64,000 nucleotides of DNA from Amorphophallus konjac (taxonomy: Eukaryota; Streptophyta; Magnoliopsida; Alismatales; Araceae). The position numbers and the translations under genes were made by a program. Positions 1-9,817 of this stretch are shown one piece after another. Every line of letters starts with the position of its first letter. Position 1 is the stretch's first letter. The stretch is from NCBI GenBank assembly GCA_022559845.1, contig CM040118.1, positions 237,135,224 through 237,199,223 on the forward strand, read 5' to 3'. The notes under the pieces are model-generated. The model did not search any database. It worked only from the letters and a program-made list of their open reading frames with translations, and had not been told where the DNA came from.

Positions 1-98
1 CCGCAGAACCTACCAAACACAACCATACAAGATCTCCAAGCCATATGCCCTAGAAAATAACAAAGCAGGGCTAGCAGGCTAATCCACAGGTCTTACCT

Positions 99-1196
99 GA
101 AGTCACGAAGGGGGTCAGTGGCAGAGGAACCAACTACTCTGGCTTCAAGCCCACAACCCGTGCGGCCTTCACGACCGCCTCCTTCACGTCCCTCAGGGTG
201 TAGGCGCACTCAATGAGGGACATGAGCTCCACGGGTCCAGCCGACCCGATCGCATGGGTGATATGACGCCTCCAGTCGTCAGTCGCTGTATCTGCAAAGC
301 TCCCCTAAGGGAGCACTCGGTCCAGCGAACCCCTCTCCTCGAACCCACAGTCAGCTAGAAACTAGGTCCACCAAGTCCTCAACGTCCCGGGTCGAGGTGT
401 CCTGACTCCAGTACCTCCAGGCGCCGCCCGCGCCTGCCGGAGGGGCTTCAGTGCCCCGTTGCCGCTCCGCCCCCTCGACAATGAGCCTCGGCTCCCTCGG
501 GGCACCTGCTGCGCCAGCCTCTCTACCTCCCGGCGGATCCGGGAGAAGTGAGTCCGCAGGTACCCGTCATCTAGCGCAATGAGGGGAAGGTCCTCCCTCA
601 AGAGACGGGTCTCCTAGGCTTTTCGGATCGCCGAGGCCTTTTGTCGGTACTGATGACTATGCTCGAACCACCACCTGGCATAGTGGATGTCAAATCGTCC
701 CCTACGTCCCGGCCCAGGCGTCGACAGTCGCTCCGGCTCTCGGCGACAGTAGAAGTCCAACCATGCCGCGGCTAGCAAATGTGTGTCCCGGCCTCTGTAC
801 TGGCGACTCGCCAAAGGGAACTCCTAGTTCGGCGGGATCCCCTGGTCGTACCCGAAGTTCCGAGCGAACCTTTACAGGTAGTACGGCTCCAAGAAGCTCG
901 TCACGGACCGGTGTAAAGGCAGCACCGCTGGCCGGGTGCTCATCACCCACTCTGTGTACAATGACGCATCTGGCTCCAGCTGGTAAGGTAGGGCGTAGGC
1001 CGCCCCACCATTTGAAGGTACCTGGATCAGGCGGGAGTCCCTAGTGGCACCGTTAAAGGGAATACCCTCCTTGCCCCTGCCGGGCAAGTAACACAAAACA
1101 TTCCTGGCTTCCTCTAGCTATACAAATGCGTCCCCATCTGGCTGTCCGGTGAAGCTAAACAACAAAGGTGCCGCCTGGTTCGCTACGGACCCGCGA
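99..1196 (-). pseudogene. PMD-A, C-terminal part (plant-mobile-domain-type gene)
   Basis: This is the downstream half of a minus-strand gene whose upstream half is 9818-11346; E1 separates the two. Reading leftwards, fragments in adjacent frames encode conserved-looking blocks: IPFNGATRDSRLIQVPSNGG near 1050, RYRGRDTHLLAAAWLDFYCR near 780-720, FDIHYARWWFEHSHQYRQ near 680-640, and a charged helical segment (SRIRREVERLAQQVP) near 550-500. A further open piece continues to about 140, and a splice-donor-like sequence lies at 98. Family knowledge: this resembles the transposon-derived aminotransferase-like plant mobile domain proteins of unknown biochemical role. Several in-frame stops (for example near 615 and 310) and frame changes make it a pseudogene. 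The family call is by motif recognition only. Confidence 0.55.
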
Positions 1197-1872
1197 TGTA
1201 GCACCCCTGATAAATAGTAAAGAAAAATATATTCAAAAATAAATTAAACTTGTAAAAAAAAAGAAGGTCAAATAGAAATAATTAAGTTATATACACTTAA
1301 TGGGCTTTAACACATATATTATATTCTTCCATTAATATAATTCAATAAAATCCAGGTAGCAGGTTCTACCTCTAAATGAGTAAAGACCGCGAAATATATA
1401 TTACCACTACTCCACTTAAATGAATAAGTTAAAAACCTTAGCCCAAAAATAACACAACCCTTATATATATATAATGGGCCTTGAACTATACCTACACAAG
1501 CCTTTTACAAACCAACACCAAAGGAGCCCAAAACCCATGAGAGCCTTCTCACAAGGCCAACTCCAACCAAAAGAACCACCCGTATAACCCAACCCACGCC
1601 AACCCAAAACCCACAAATATGCATACGTACTTCAAAACCCAAATACACATGCAAGTAATCTTTTCCTAACCCAAGCCCAAAACACATGCACGTGCAAAAC
1701 TCCACCCAAATGCCCATATACATGTCTTGGACGATGCATAGGTTTAGCCTTTAGGGTTTTCCCATGCAAATGAAGGTAGTCGGCTGCTAACCGGGGAGGA
1801 ATAAACAATGCACGGAAGGTTTAAAATCCTTCCCTTCTTAGACGTTAGAAGCCTCTAGAACCCATACGTCCC

Positions 1873-1879
1873 TATAAAA
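1873..1879 (+). promoter_or_regulatory. TATA box of E1 5' LTR
   Basis: TATAAAA in a CCCTATAAAACC context, on the element's sense strand and about 680 bp into the LTR. The same motif sits at 6875-6881 in the 3' LTR. The start of transcription would be expected about 30 nt downstream (inference). Confidence 0.6.
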
Positions 1880-2778
1880 CCATGCCCGCGTCAAGTATGC
1901 AAACCCCATTGGATGCTGCTGCGTCATCATCTTGTCGCTGCAGAACGTCTTCCTCCTTTTCTACCTCCTGTTGCTATGGAGGCGGCCGAGCTCTGCTTCC
2001 TCTTCCTCCCACGGTCTTGACTGCAACGTGAAGGGCTTCTTCTTCCACTGCCTCACCTTGTTGGTGGCTGGAACAAGCGCACAAGACCAATCTCCCTCCT
2101 TCTACATCAATCTCCACTATTTGTTTCTTAGGTCTCGGAACTTCACAAACCACTTCGAAACAGGTAGGTCTTCTCTCCCAGATGAAAATCGTTAACAACA
2201 TGCGTAGTTAAATAGTTAGATTCTTCATGATTTAAGCTTCCTCGATGCTTTACATAATTTATGTTAATTAATTTAATAAAGACTACATGCTAATCGAATT
2301 TTTTAACCATGCAATCTTGAGCCTAAAATTCACAAATTTTATGTTGTTAGTGTCGCCGTGATTTTATCCAAATTATCATATATTTATATGATAGATTAGC
2401 TTGTTAGATATTTAACTATAAAAATAAATGAAACTCAAATGTGTAACTGCGAATCCTATTGTTACTGCTCACTTAGTTATAAGCTTTGCGCTTTTATAGA
2501 CTTTTCATAGGCATCAGAGCATACTTTGACCATGAAATTTTACGAGCATATTATTGGGGTGGAGACCGAGGCAGTAAGAGTGGTTGCACCATTTTTCGTG
2601 CCCCCTATCTCAAGATCCCCAATCTCTCAATAAAAAATTATTTTGAACATTCGGTTAGGTAGAGTTTTTCGAGCCCGTCATTTCGGTATATCATAGGCTC
2701 GATTCCGACGTAGTTACGTCGAGAAACGAGAGGGCTAAAGTGCAGACAATTTGTAAAGAAATGACGCAAACAAGAAGT

Positions 2779-2815
2779 GTCGTCAAATTTTTTTGACGAC
2801 GTAACACATGTCGTC

Positions 2816-2858
<43 letters not shown>

Positions 2859-3720
2859 TGTAACAATATCTTAGAAAATTGATATCTATTAAAATATGTT
2901 ACAGAAAATTAAAAAAAATATATTTTTGGAATCCTTGAATTTTTCTCTTAATTATCATATATTCCATTTTTCTAAATTATTTTATATAAATAAATATGTC
3001 TTTGAATGCATATTTTTGAAGTTATTCAATTAAATAGATATAAATGTGAATTCTTGTTAAATAAATTAAGTTAAAAATCATAAAATTAACGTCCCTCCAA
3101 GAGGACGCTAATTAATAAATGATGCCACCCATGGGCGTCAAATAATATAAGTTTATTTAATTATAGTTAATTATAGAATTGGATGGACATGAATTCTATA
3201 ATTAACGCATTCATGTTCTCACCGTTTTCTTCAGAGTTTGACCATACCGCGGGTCTTTTGGCACTCTCATCTCGCGTCTGTAGATGGAGCCCATTTTTTC
3301 ATGATTGGTTCACGTTATACACCTCAACTCTCGGTGACATACGAGTCCTCCGTTGGACATTCCGTTCCTTCGGACTGGCAAGTTAGTCATTGAGACCTCC
3401 GTATGTCTCCGCTAGTCTTGGATTCCCTCAAGGCAGCCGAGCAGGTTGTACCCTAAAAACCCCTTCACACCAATTTTCAGTCATGTCCCTCTGAAGAAAC
3501 ATGACAAACTAGCGCTCAATTAATGATGTTCCTGGCATTTTTTAGAAAATGCCACTTTCTGGAATCTGCGTTCTGGAAAGTGAACGCCAATTTCAAATAG
3601 CGCCCTGTGTGACGGACGCTATTTACTTTCGTGCCTTTTATCTATTTCCAGAATAAGCGCCTATCAAAATAGACGCTAATTATAATCTGCGGCTCCCATG
3701 GTGGAAGCCATTTGCCCAGT
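2779..3720. repeat. Series of short palindromes inside E1 LTR
   Basis: Several mini inverted repeats follow one another. GTCGTCAAA / TTTGACGAC (2779-2787 and 2792-2800) is a perfect 9-bp-arm hairpin. Others are ACGTCC / GGACGCT around 3090-3109, GATGCCACCC / GGGCGTC at 3121-3139, TAGCGCCC / GGACGCTA around 3598-3622, and AGCGCC / GACGCT around 3656-3678. The (AT)n tract at 2820-2856 lies among them. The 3' LTR has the equivalents. Confidence 0.6.
3355..3453 (+). promoter_or_regulatory. Conserved ~100-nt LTR module, copy 1
   Basis: The block runs from GGACATTCCGTTCC to GGTTGTACC. Ordered sub-motifs (a GACTNGG core, a CCTCYGYA core, GGATTCCC, GGTTGTACC) recur in the same order and near-same spacing in the E1 3' LTR (about 8356-8454), the E3 LTR (52700-52803) and upstream of the ORF at 17725 (17376-17482). 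The surrounding LTR sequence is not similar. Its role is unknown; it could be an RNA structure or a promoter element. Confidence 0.65.
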
Positions 3721-3841
3721 TTTTGTACTCCATGACTTGATTGTTTATTAATTTCCTACAAACTGGGCCGCTAAATAACAACTAATAAATATTGGGCCTT
3801 CGACCGCATGATCGCTATTGTCAAGTAGGATGGAAGTCCTA

Positions 3842-4070
3842 AACTAATGATGAACCCATGAGACCACTGACTCATGAGGAGAAACGAACTAATGATAAAC
3901 CCATGAGACCACTGACTCATGAGGAAACACGAACTAATGATGAACCCATGAGGCCATTGACTCATGCGGAGAAACGAACTAATGATAAACCCATGAGACC
4001 ACTGACTCATGAGGAGAAACAAACTAATGATAAACCCATGAGACCACTGACTCATGAGGTTAAAGATATC
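3842..4070 (+). repeat. 45-bp tandem repeat in E1 5' LTR (5 copies)
   Basis: Units begin AACTAATGATRAACCC at 3842, 3887, 3932, 3977 and 4022, each 45 bp. Because 45 is a multiple of 3, both strands stay open across the array, but I read this as repeat structure rather than a gene. Confidence 0.9.
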
Positions 4071-4772
4071 CGGACGACCTACGAGCAAAAACCACTGACT
4101 CGTTAGGTAAATTCTAGACTAACTTGAGTGCTTGAAAATCATAAACCTCTACCCAAGAGATGGGTATTTACTTGATGATATATTGTCTATTATCTCGTGA
4201 TATGATATGAAAACATCTTGCTCGATATATCCTACAACTTAGTTCAATTTTTATGCCAGATATTTCATACCTTTCGCATTGCTATATTTCTATATTTTCT
4301 CGCTTTCACTCATTCATGATCATGATACATTGCATAAGATGTTAATTACTTTAAGCAAGTCTAGATCGTAGAGATATAATTCCTACTAAGTGTTCGCTCA
4401 CCCAGTTTTATTCCAATATTTTTCAGGTAATCAGGTGGCTAACGAGACCGAGACTCACATGGGAGGGACAAGTGTGCGAGCGAGCTTTGGAAATTAGTGA
4501 ACCCGAGTCTTTCATCTTTCTTGAGTCCAGCATGATGTATCTTATTTAGTTATATTGTCTAAGTCTATTAGTGCGTCATCTCCTTTTCTTTCATAGTGAC
4601 GTAGTTGAGTCTTCAAGTCCTTGTAAGAGATTTATATTTGAAATAAAATTTTTATTGTTGTTCTCAATTATTTGGACTTATGCGATTGCACTTGATTATT
4701 CACGACTATTTAACTACCATGTTCCGAGCAAACGACATGTTTCGCTGCTATCGGTTCGGGGCGTGACCGAGG

Positions 4773-4784
4773 TGGTATCAGAGC
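4773..4784 (+). other. E1 primer-binding site (tRNA-iMet)
   Basis: TGGTATCAGAGC, the standard plant initiator-tRNA-Met complement, starts 4 bases after the 5' LTR end. It fixes the plus orientation of the element. Confidence 0.9.
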
Positions 4785-5061
4785 TTCGACTTTCACATCC
4801 TCAAGTTACTAGGTTCCAATGATAGGTCAAGTATTCTTGTCAGTCATATCAGAGCTTCGGCTTTCAATTCCTTAGAGTATTAAGTCCAAGAGATAGGTTG
4901 AGTATCCTTGTCGGTCATCCTATAGGAATTCCGTGAGAATCGGGTAGAGCCACGGATTAAGTGTTAAAATATATTCACTCTCTAATTAAATTTTGCTAAT
5001 CCTGAAATATATAAGAAATTAATTCGTGTCTTGTTTTGTAGAAATTTAACTCTCTAGCTAG

Positions 5062-5973
5062 ATGGCAGCTGAGCAAAATCAATGGCGTGAGATGGTCCAA
5101 GGTTTGACTCAAGCCCTCCAGCAGGTGGCTCATGGTGTAACGGATCGTGGTGCGGGAGAATTGCACAGAAATTTTCAAGGACTAAATCCCCCTAGGTTTG
5201 ATGGATCTACCGACCCTGACAAGGCGGAACATTGGGTAAAGGAGATTGAGAGGATATTCCTGATAATGCAATGTTCGGACCAAGATAAGGTCCTATTGGC
5301 TACATTTTAGCTAGAAAATGATGCTAGGACATGGTGGGAGTCCGTAGAAGCAACATTGCCAGATAATCAAGTATCATGGACAGAATTCTTAACATATTTT
5401 AATGATAAATATTTTTCTGAGAGAATTAAAGAAAGGAAGGCCGCATAATTCGCATCGTTGAAACAAAGGAGTATGTCTGTGGCTGAGTATGAGGCCCAAT
5501 TCTCAAGGTTGTCTCGTTATGCACCTCGTCTGATTATGACTGAAAGAATGAAGGCTAAAAGATTTATGAATGGGTTAAGACTTCAGCTCATTCTCCAATT
5601 GGTGCCAGTGGATATACAATCTTATCCGGAGATGGTTAAAAGAGCTCAATTGTTAGAGGATGTCTTGGAGATGATGGAAAAAGTCAAGGCTCGGAGAAGA
5701 AATAATGAGTTGGCAAGGAGAACCGACACTAGTATGAAGAGACCTAATTGTAGTGATGGGTCGTCAAATGGCAAGAAGATAAAAGGCGGAGATAGACAGG
5801 ATGGAGTGTCGCAAAAGAAGTGTAAACATTGTGGAAAAAGAAATCATCAGACGGAGGAATGTTGGTGGGAGTTAGGTGGATGTCTTCGTTGTGGAAGCAA
5901 GGACCACAAGGTAGCAAGTTGTTCTCTTCCAAAGGATCAACCTCCGAAGGTTAAAAACTTCTATAGGACATGA
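5062..5973 (+). pseudogene. gag: E1 Gag (Retrotrans_gag plus two zinc knuckles), two in-frame stops
   Basis: One reading frame of 304 codons runs from ATG 5062 to the stop at 5971-5973, broken by TAG at 5308-5310 and TAA near 5446. The N-terminus has a short helix with a GLTQALQQV motif, followed by LHRNFQGLNPPRFDG. The central Retrotrans_gag region carries ARTWWES and FNDKYFSERIKERK, then SVAEYEAQFSRLSRYAP. The C-terminus has two CCHC knuckles, CKHCGKRNHQTEEC (codons 254-267) and CLRCGSKDHKVASC (274-287). Gag would form the virus-like particle and bind RNA. The E3 gag (54400 onwards) aligns throughout; there the first stop position reads Gln, implying CAG to TAG. A splice-acceptor-like AG lies at 5040-5041. 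No protease or pol follows. Confidence 0.85.
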
Positions 5974-6186
5974 CATCAAGGAAGGCTTCAACCTTTGAAT
6001 GAACTAACTGATGGAGTAGCGAGAGGTACCCCTTAACTTTAAGCTAGTCCTATTTGTTTCTATTCAAAAAATAGATTCCATTCATTACCCTTTCTAACAT
6101 ATTGTTGGTAATTAAGGTCAAGGTGTAATAATTTTAAGCTGTTTTGGAAGAAAAATACCATGTGAATTTGGGGAGCAAATTCTTTT
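5974..6186 (+). other. E1 3' untranslated interior
   Basis: About 210 bp of AT-rich sequence lies between the gag stop and the polypurine tract. I see no ORF or pol remnant, so the element is gag-only in its present form. Confidence 0.7.
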
Positions 6187-6199
6187 AAGTGGGGGAGGG
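6187..6199 (+). other. E1 polypurine tract
   Basis: AAGTGGGGGAGGG abuts the TG that opens the 3' LTR, the expected plus-strand primer. Confidence 0.88.
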
Positions 6200-6874
6200 T
6201 GTAGCACCCCTGATAAATAATAAAGAAAAATATATTCAAAAATAAATTAAACTTGCAAAAAAAAGAAGGTCAAATAGAAATAATTAAGTTATATACACTT
6301 AATGGGCTTTAACACATATATTATATTCTTCCATTAATATAATTCAATAAAATGCAGGTAGCAGGTTCTACCTCTAAATGAGTAAAGACCGCGAAATATA
6401 TATTACCACTACTCCACTTAAATGAATAAGTTAAAAACCTTAGCCCAAAAATAACACAACCCTTATATATATATAATGGGCCTTGAACTATACCTACACA
6501 AGCCTTTTACAAACCAACACCAAAGGAGCCCAAAACCCATGAGAGCCTTCTCACAAGGCCAACTCCAACCAAAAGAACCACCCGTATAACCCAACCCACG
6601 CCAACCCAAAACCCACAAATATGCATACGTACTTCAAAACCCAAATACACATGCAAGTAATCTTTTCCTAACCCAAGCCCAAAACACATGCACGTGCAAA
6701 ACTCCACCCAAATGCCCATATACATGTCTTGGACGATGCATAGGTTTAGCTTTTAGGGTTTTCCCATGCAAATGAAGGTAGTCGGCTGCTAACCGGGGAG
6801 GAATAAACAATGCACGGAAGGTTTAAAATCCTTCCCTTCTTAGACGTTAGAAGCCTCTAGAACCCATACGTCCC

Positions 6875-6881
6875 TATAAAA
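6875..6881 (+). promoter_or_regulatory. TATA box of E1 3' LTR
   Basis: TATAAAA, matching 1873-1879. Read-through from here would enter the PMD-A remnant as antisense. Confidence 0.55.
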
Positions 6882-7818
6882 CCATGCCCGCGTCAAGTAT
6901 GCAAACCCCATTGGATGCTGCTGCGTCATCATCTTGTCGCTGCAGAGCGTCTTCCTCCTTTTCTACCTCCTGTTGCTATGGAGGCGGCCGAGCTCTGCTT
7001 CCTCTTCCTCCCACAGTCTTGACTGCAACGTGAAGGGCTTCTTCTTCCACTGCCTCACCTTGTTGGTGGCCGGAACAAGCGCACAAGACCAATCTCCCTC
7101 CTTCTACATCAATCTCCACTATTTGTTTCTTAGGTCTCGGAACTTCACAAACCACTTCGAAATAGGTAGGTCTTCTCTCCCAGATGAAAATCGTTAACAA
7201 CATGCGTAGTTAAATAGTTAGATTCTTCATGATTTAAGCTTCCTCGATGCTTTACATAATTTATGTTAATTAATTTAATAAAGACTACATGCTAATCAAA
7301 ATTTTTAACCATGCAATCTTGAGCCTAAAATTCACAAATTTTATGTTGTTAGTGTCGCCGTGATTTTATCCAAATTATCATATATTTATATGATAGATTA
7401 GCTTGTTAGATATTTAACTATAAAAATAAATGAAACTCAAATGTGTAACTGCGAATCCTATTGTTACTGCTCACTTAGTTATAAGCTTTGCGCTTTTATA
7501 GACTTTTCATAGGCGTCGGAGCATCCTTTGACCATGAAATTTTACGAGCGTATTATTGGGGTGGAGACCGAGGTAGTAAGAGTGGTTGCACCATTTTTCA
7601 TGCCCCCTATCTCAAGATCCCCAATCTCTCAATAAAAAATTATTTTGAACATTCGGTTAGGTAGAGTTTTTCGAGCCCGTCATTTCGGTATATCATAGGC
7701 TTGATTCCGACGTAGTTACGTCGAGAAACGAGAGGGCAAAAGTGCAGACAATTTGTAAAGAAATGACGCAAACAAGAAGTGTCGTCAAATTTTTTTTGAC
7801 GACGTAACACATGTCGTC

Positions 7819-7861
<43 letters not shown>

Positions 7862-8355
7862 TGTAACAATATCTTTGAAAATTGATATCTATTAAAATAC
7901 GTTACAGAAAATTATAAAAAATATATTTTTGGAATCCTTGAATTTTTCTCATAATTATCATATATTCCATTTTTCTAAATTATTTTATATAAATAAATAT
8001 GTCTTTGAATGCATATTTTTGAAGTTATTCAATTAAATAGATATAAATGTGAATTCTTGTTAAATAAATTAAGTTAAAAATCATAAAATTAACGTCCCTC
8101 CAAGAGGACGCTAATTAATAAATGATGCCACCCACGGGCGTCAAATAATATAAGTTTATTTAATTATAGTTAATTATAGAATTGGATGGACATGAATTCT
8201 ATAATTAACGCATTCATGTTCTCACCGTTTTCTTCCGAGTTTGACCATATCGCGGGTCTTTTGGCACTCTCATCTCGCGTCCGTAGATGGAGCCCCTTTT
8301 TTCATGATTGGTTCACGTTATACACCTCAACTCTCGGTGACATATGAGTCCTCCG

Positions 8356-8454
8356 TTGAACATTCCGTTCCTTCGGACTGGTAAGTTAGTCATTGAGACC
8401 TCCGTAAGTCTCTGCTAGTCTTGGATTCCCTCAAGGCAGTCGAGCAGGTTGTAC
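8356..8454 (+). promoter_or_regulatory. Conserved ~100-nt LTR module, copy 2
   Basis: The E1 3' LTR copy of the module at 3355-3453, with a few substitutions (for example GTAAGTC for GTATGTC). It ends GGTTGTACC. Confidence 0.65.
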
Positions 8455-8844
8455 CCTAAAAACCCCTTCACACCAATTTTCAGTCATGTCCCTCTGAAGA
8501 AACATGACAAACTAGCGCTCAATTAATGCTGTTCCTGGCATTTTTTAGAAAATGCCACTTTCTGGAATCTGCGTCCAGGAAAGTGAACGCCAATTTCAAA
8601 TAGCGCCCTGTGTGACGGATGCTATTTACTTTGGTGTCTTTTATCTATTTCCAGAATAAGCGCCTATCAAAATAGACGCTAATTATAATCTGCGGCTCCC
8701 ATTGTGGACGCCATTTGCCCAGTTTTTGTACTCCATGACTTGATTGTTTATTAATTTCCTGCAAACTGGGCCGCTAAATAACAACTAATAAATATTGGGC
8801 CTTCAGCCGCATGACCGCTATTGTCTAGTAGGATGGAAGTCCTA

Positions 8845-9114
8845 AACTAATGATGAACCCATGAGACCACTGACACATGAGGAGAAACGAACTAATGATA
8901 AACCCATGAGACCACTGACTCATGAGGAAACATGAACTAATGATGAACCCATGAGGCCATTGACTCATGCGGAGAAACGAACTAATGATAAACCCATGAG
9001 ACCACTAACTCATGAGGAGAAACGAACTAATGATAAACCCATGGGACCACTGACTCATGTGGAGAAACGAACTAATTATAAACCCCTGAGACCACTGACT
9101 CATGAGGTTAAAGA
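8845..9114 (+). repeat. 45-bp tandem repeat in E1 3' LTR (6 copies)
   Basis: Units start at 8845, 8890, 8935, 8980, 9025 and 9070, one more than in the 5' LTR. The extra unit therefore arose or was lost after or during insertion. Confidence 0.88.
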
Positions 9115-9817
9115 TATCCTGACGACCCACGAGCAAAAACCATTGACTCGTTAGGTAAATTCTAGACTGACTTGAGTGCTTGAAAATCATGAACCTCTAC
9201 CCAAGAAGAAGGGTATTTACTTGATGATCAATTGTCTATTATCTCGTGATATGATATGGAAACATCTTGCTCGATATATCCTGCAACTTAGTTCAATTTT
9301 TATGCCAGATATTTCATACCTTTCGCATTGCTATATTTCTATATTTTCTCGCTTTCACTCATTCATGATCATGATACATTGCATAAGATGTTAATTAATT
9401 TAAGCAAGTCTGGATCGTAGAGATATAATTCCTACTGATCGTTCGCTCACCCAGTTTTATTCCAACATTTTTCAGGTAATCAGGTGGCTAGCGAGACCGA
9501 GACTCACTTGGGAGGGACAAGTGTGCGAGCGAGCTTTGGAAATTAGTGAACCCGAGTCTTTCATCTTTCTTGAGTCTAGCATGATGTCTCTTATTTAGTT
9601 ATATTGTCTAAGTCTATTAGTGCGTCATCTCCTTTTCTTTCATAGTGACGTAGTTGAGTCTTCAAGTCCTTGTAAGAGATTTATATTTGAAATAAAAATT
9701 TTATTGTTGTTCCCAATTATTTGGACTTATGTGATTGCTCTTGATTATTCATAACTGTTTAACTACCACGTTCCGAGCAAACGACACGTTCCGCTGCTAT
9801 CGGTTCGGGGCGTGACA

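Larger units (their letters stand above)
1197..4768 (+). repeat. E1 5' LTR
   Basis: It is a near-identical copy of 6200-9817. It carries a TATA box at 1873-1879, a splice-donor-like CAG|GTAGGT at 2161-2169, an (AT)n tract at about 2820-2856, a series of short palindromes at 2779-3720, the conserved roughly 100-nt module at 3355-3453 and a 45-bp tandem array at 3842-4070. The last base is C where the 3' LTR has A. Short ORFs inside occur in both LTRs but look like chance. Confidence 0.92.
1197..9817 (+). mobile_element. E1: gag-only gypsy-type LTR retrotransposon (TR-GAG-like)
   Basis: The element is complete, with two long direct LTRs (1197-4768 and 6200-9817), a tRNA-iMet primer site, a gag-only interior of about 1.4 kb and a purine tract before the 3' LTR. 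The LTRs start TGTAGCACCCC and end CGTGAC(A/C). The flanks are CGCGA on the left and AGCGA on the right, a 5-bp target duplication with one mismatch. It interrupts the minus-strand gene PMD-A. Pol domains are absent, so it would have needed trans-acting enzymes. The two LTRs differ by scattered substitutions and one 45-bp repeat unit, which accounts for nearly all of their 46-bp length difference. Non-autonomous gag-only LTR elements are known in plants as TR-GAGs; membership of that class is inference. Confidence 0.92.
6200..9817 (+). repeat. E1 3' LTR
   Basis: It repeats 1197-4768 with scattered substitutions. It contains TATAAAA at 6875-6881, a donor-like GGTAGGT near 7165, the conserved module at about 8356-8454 and six copies of the 45-bp unit starting at 8845. 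It ends GGGCGTGACA at 9817, with AGCGA following. Confidence 0.92.

Noticed and set aside
1505..2201. ORFs inside the E1 LTRs (for example 72 and 87 codons)
   Set aside because: They recur only because the LTR is duplicated; the longer one has no ATG start, and composition suggests chance. A translated leader peptide cannot be excluded.
3771..4106. Open frames on both strands across the 45-bp repeats
   Set aside because: A 45-bp unit without stops stays open in several frames; no gene signal.
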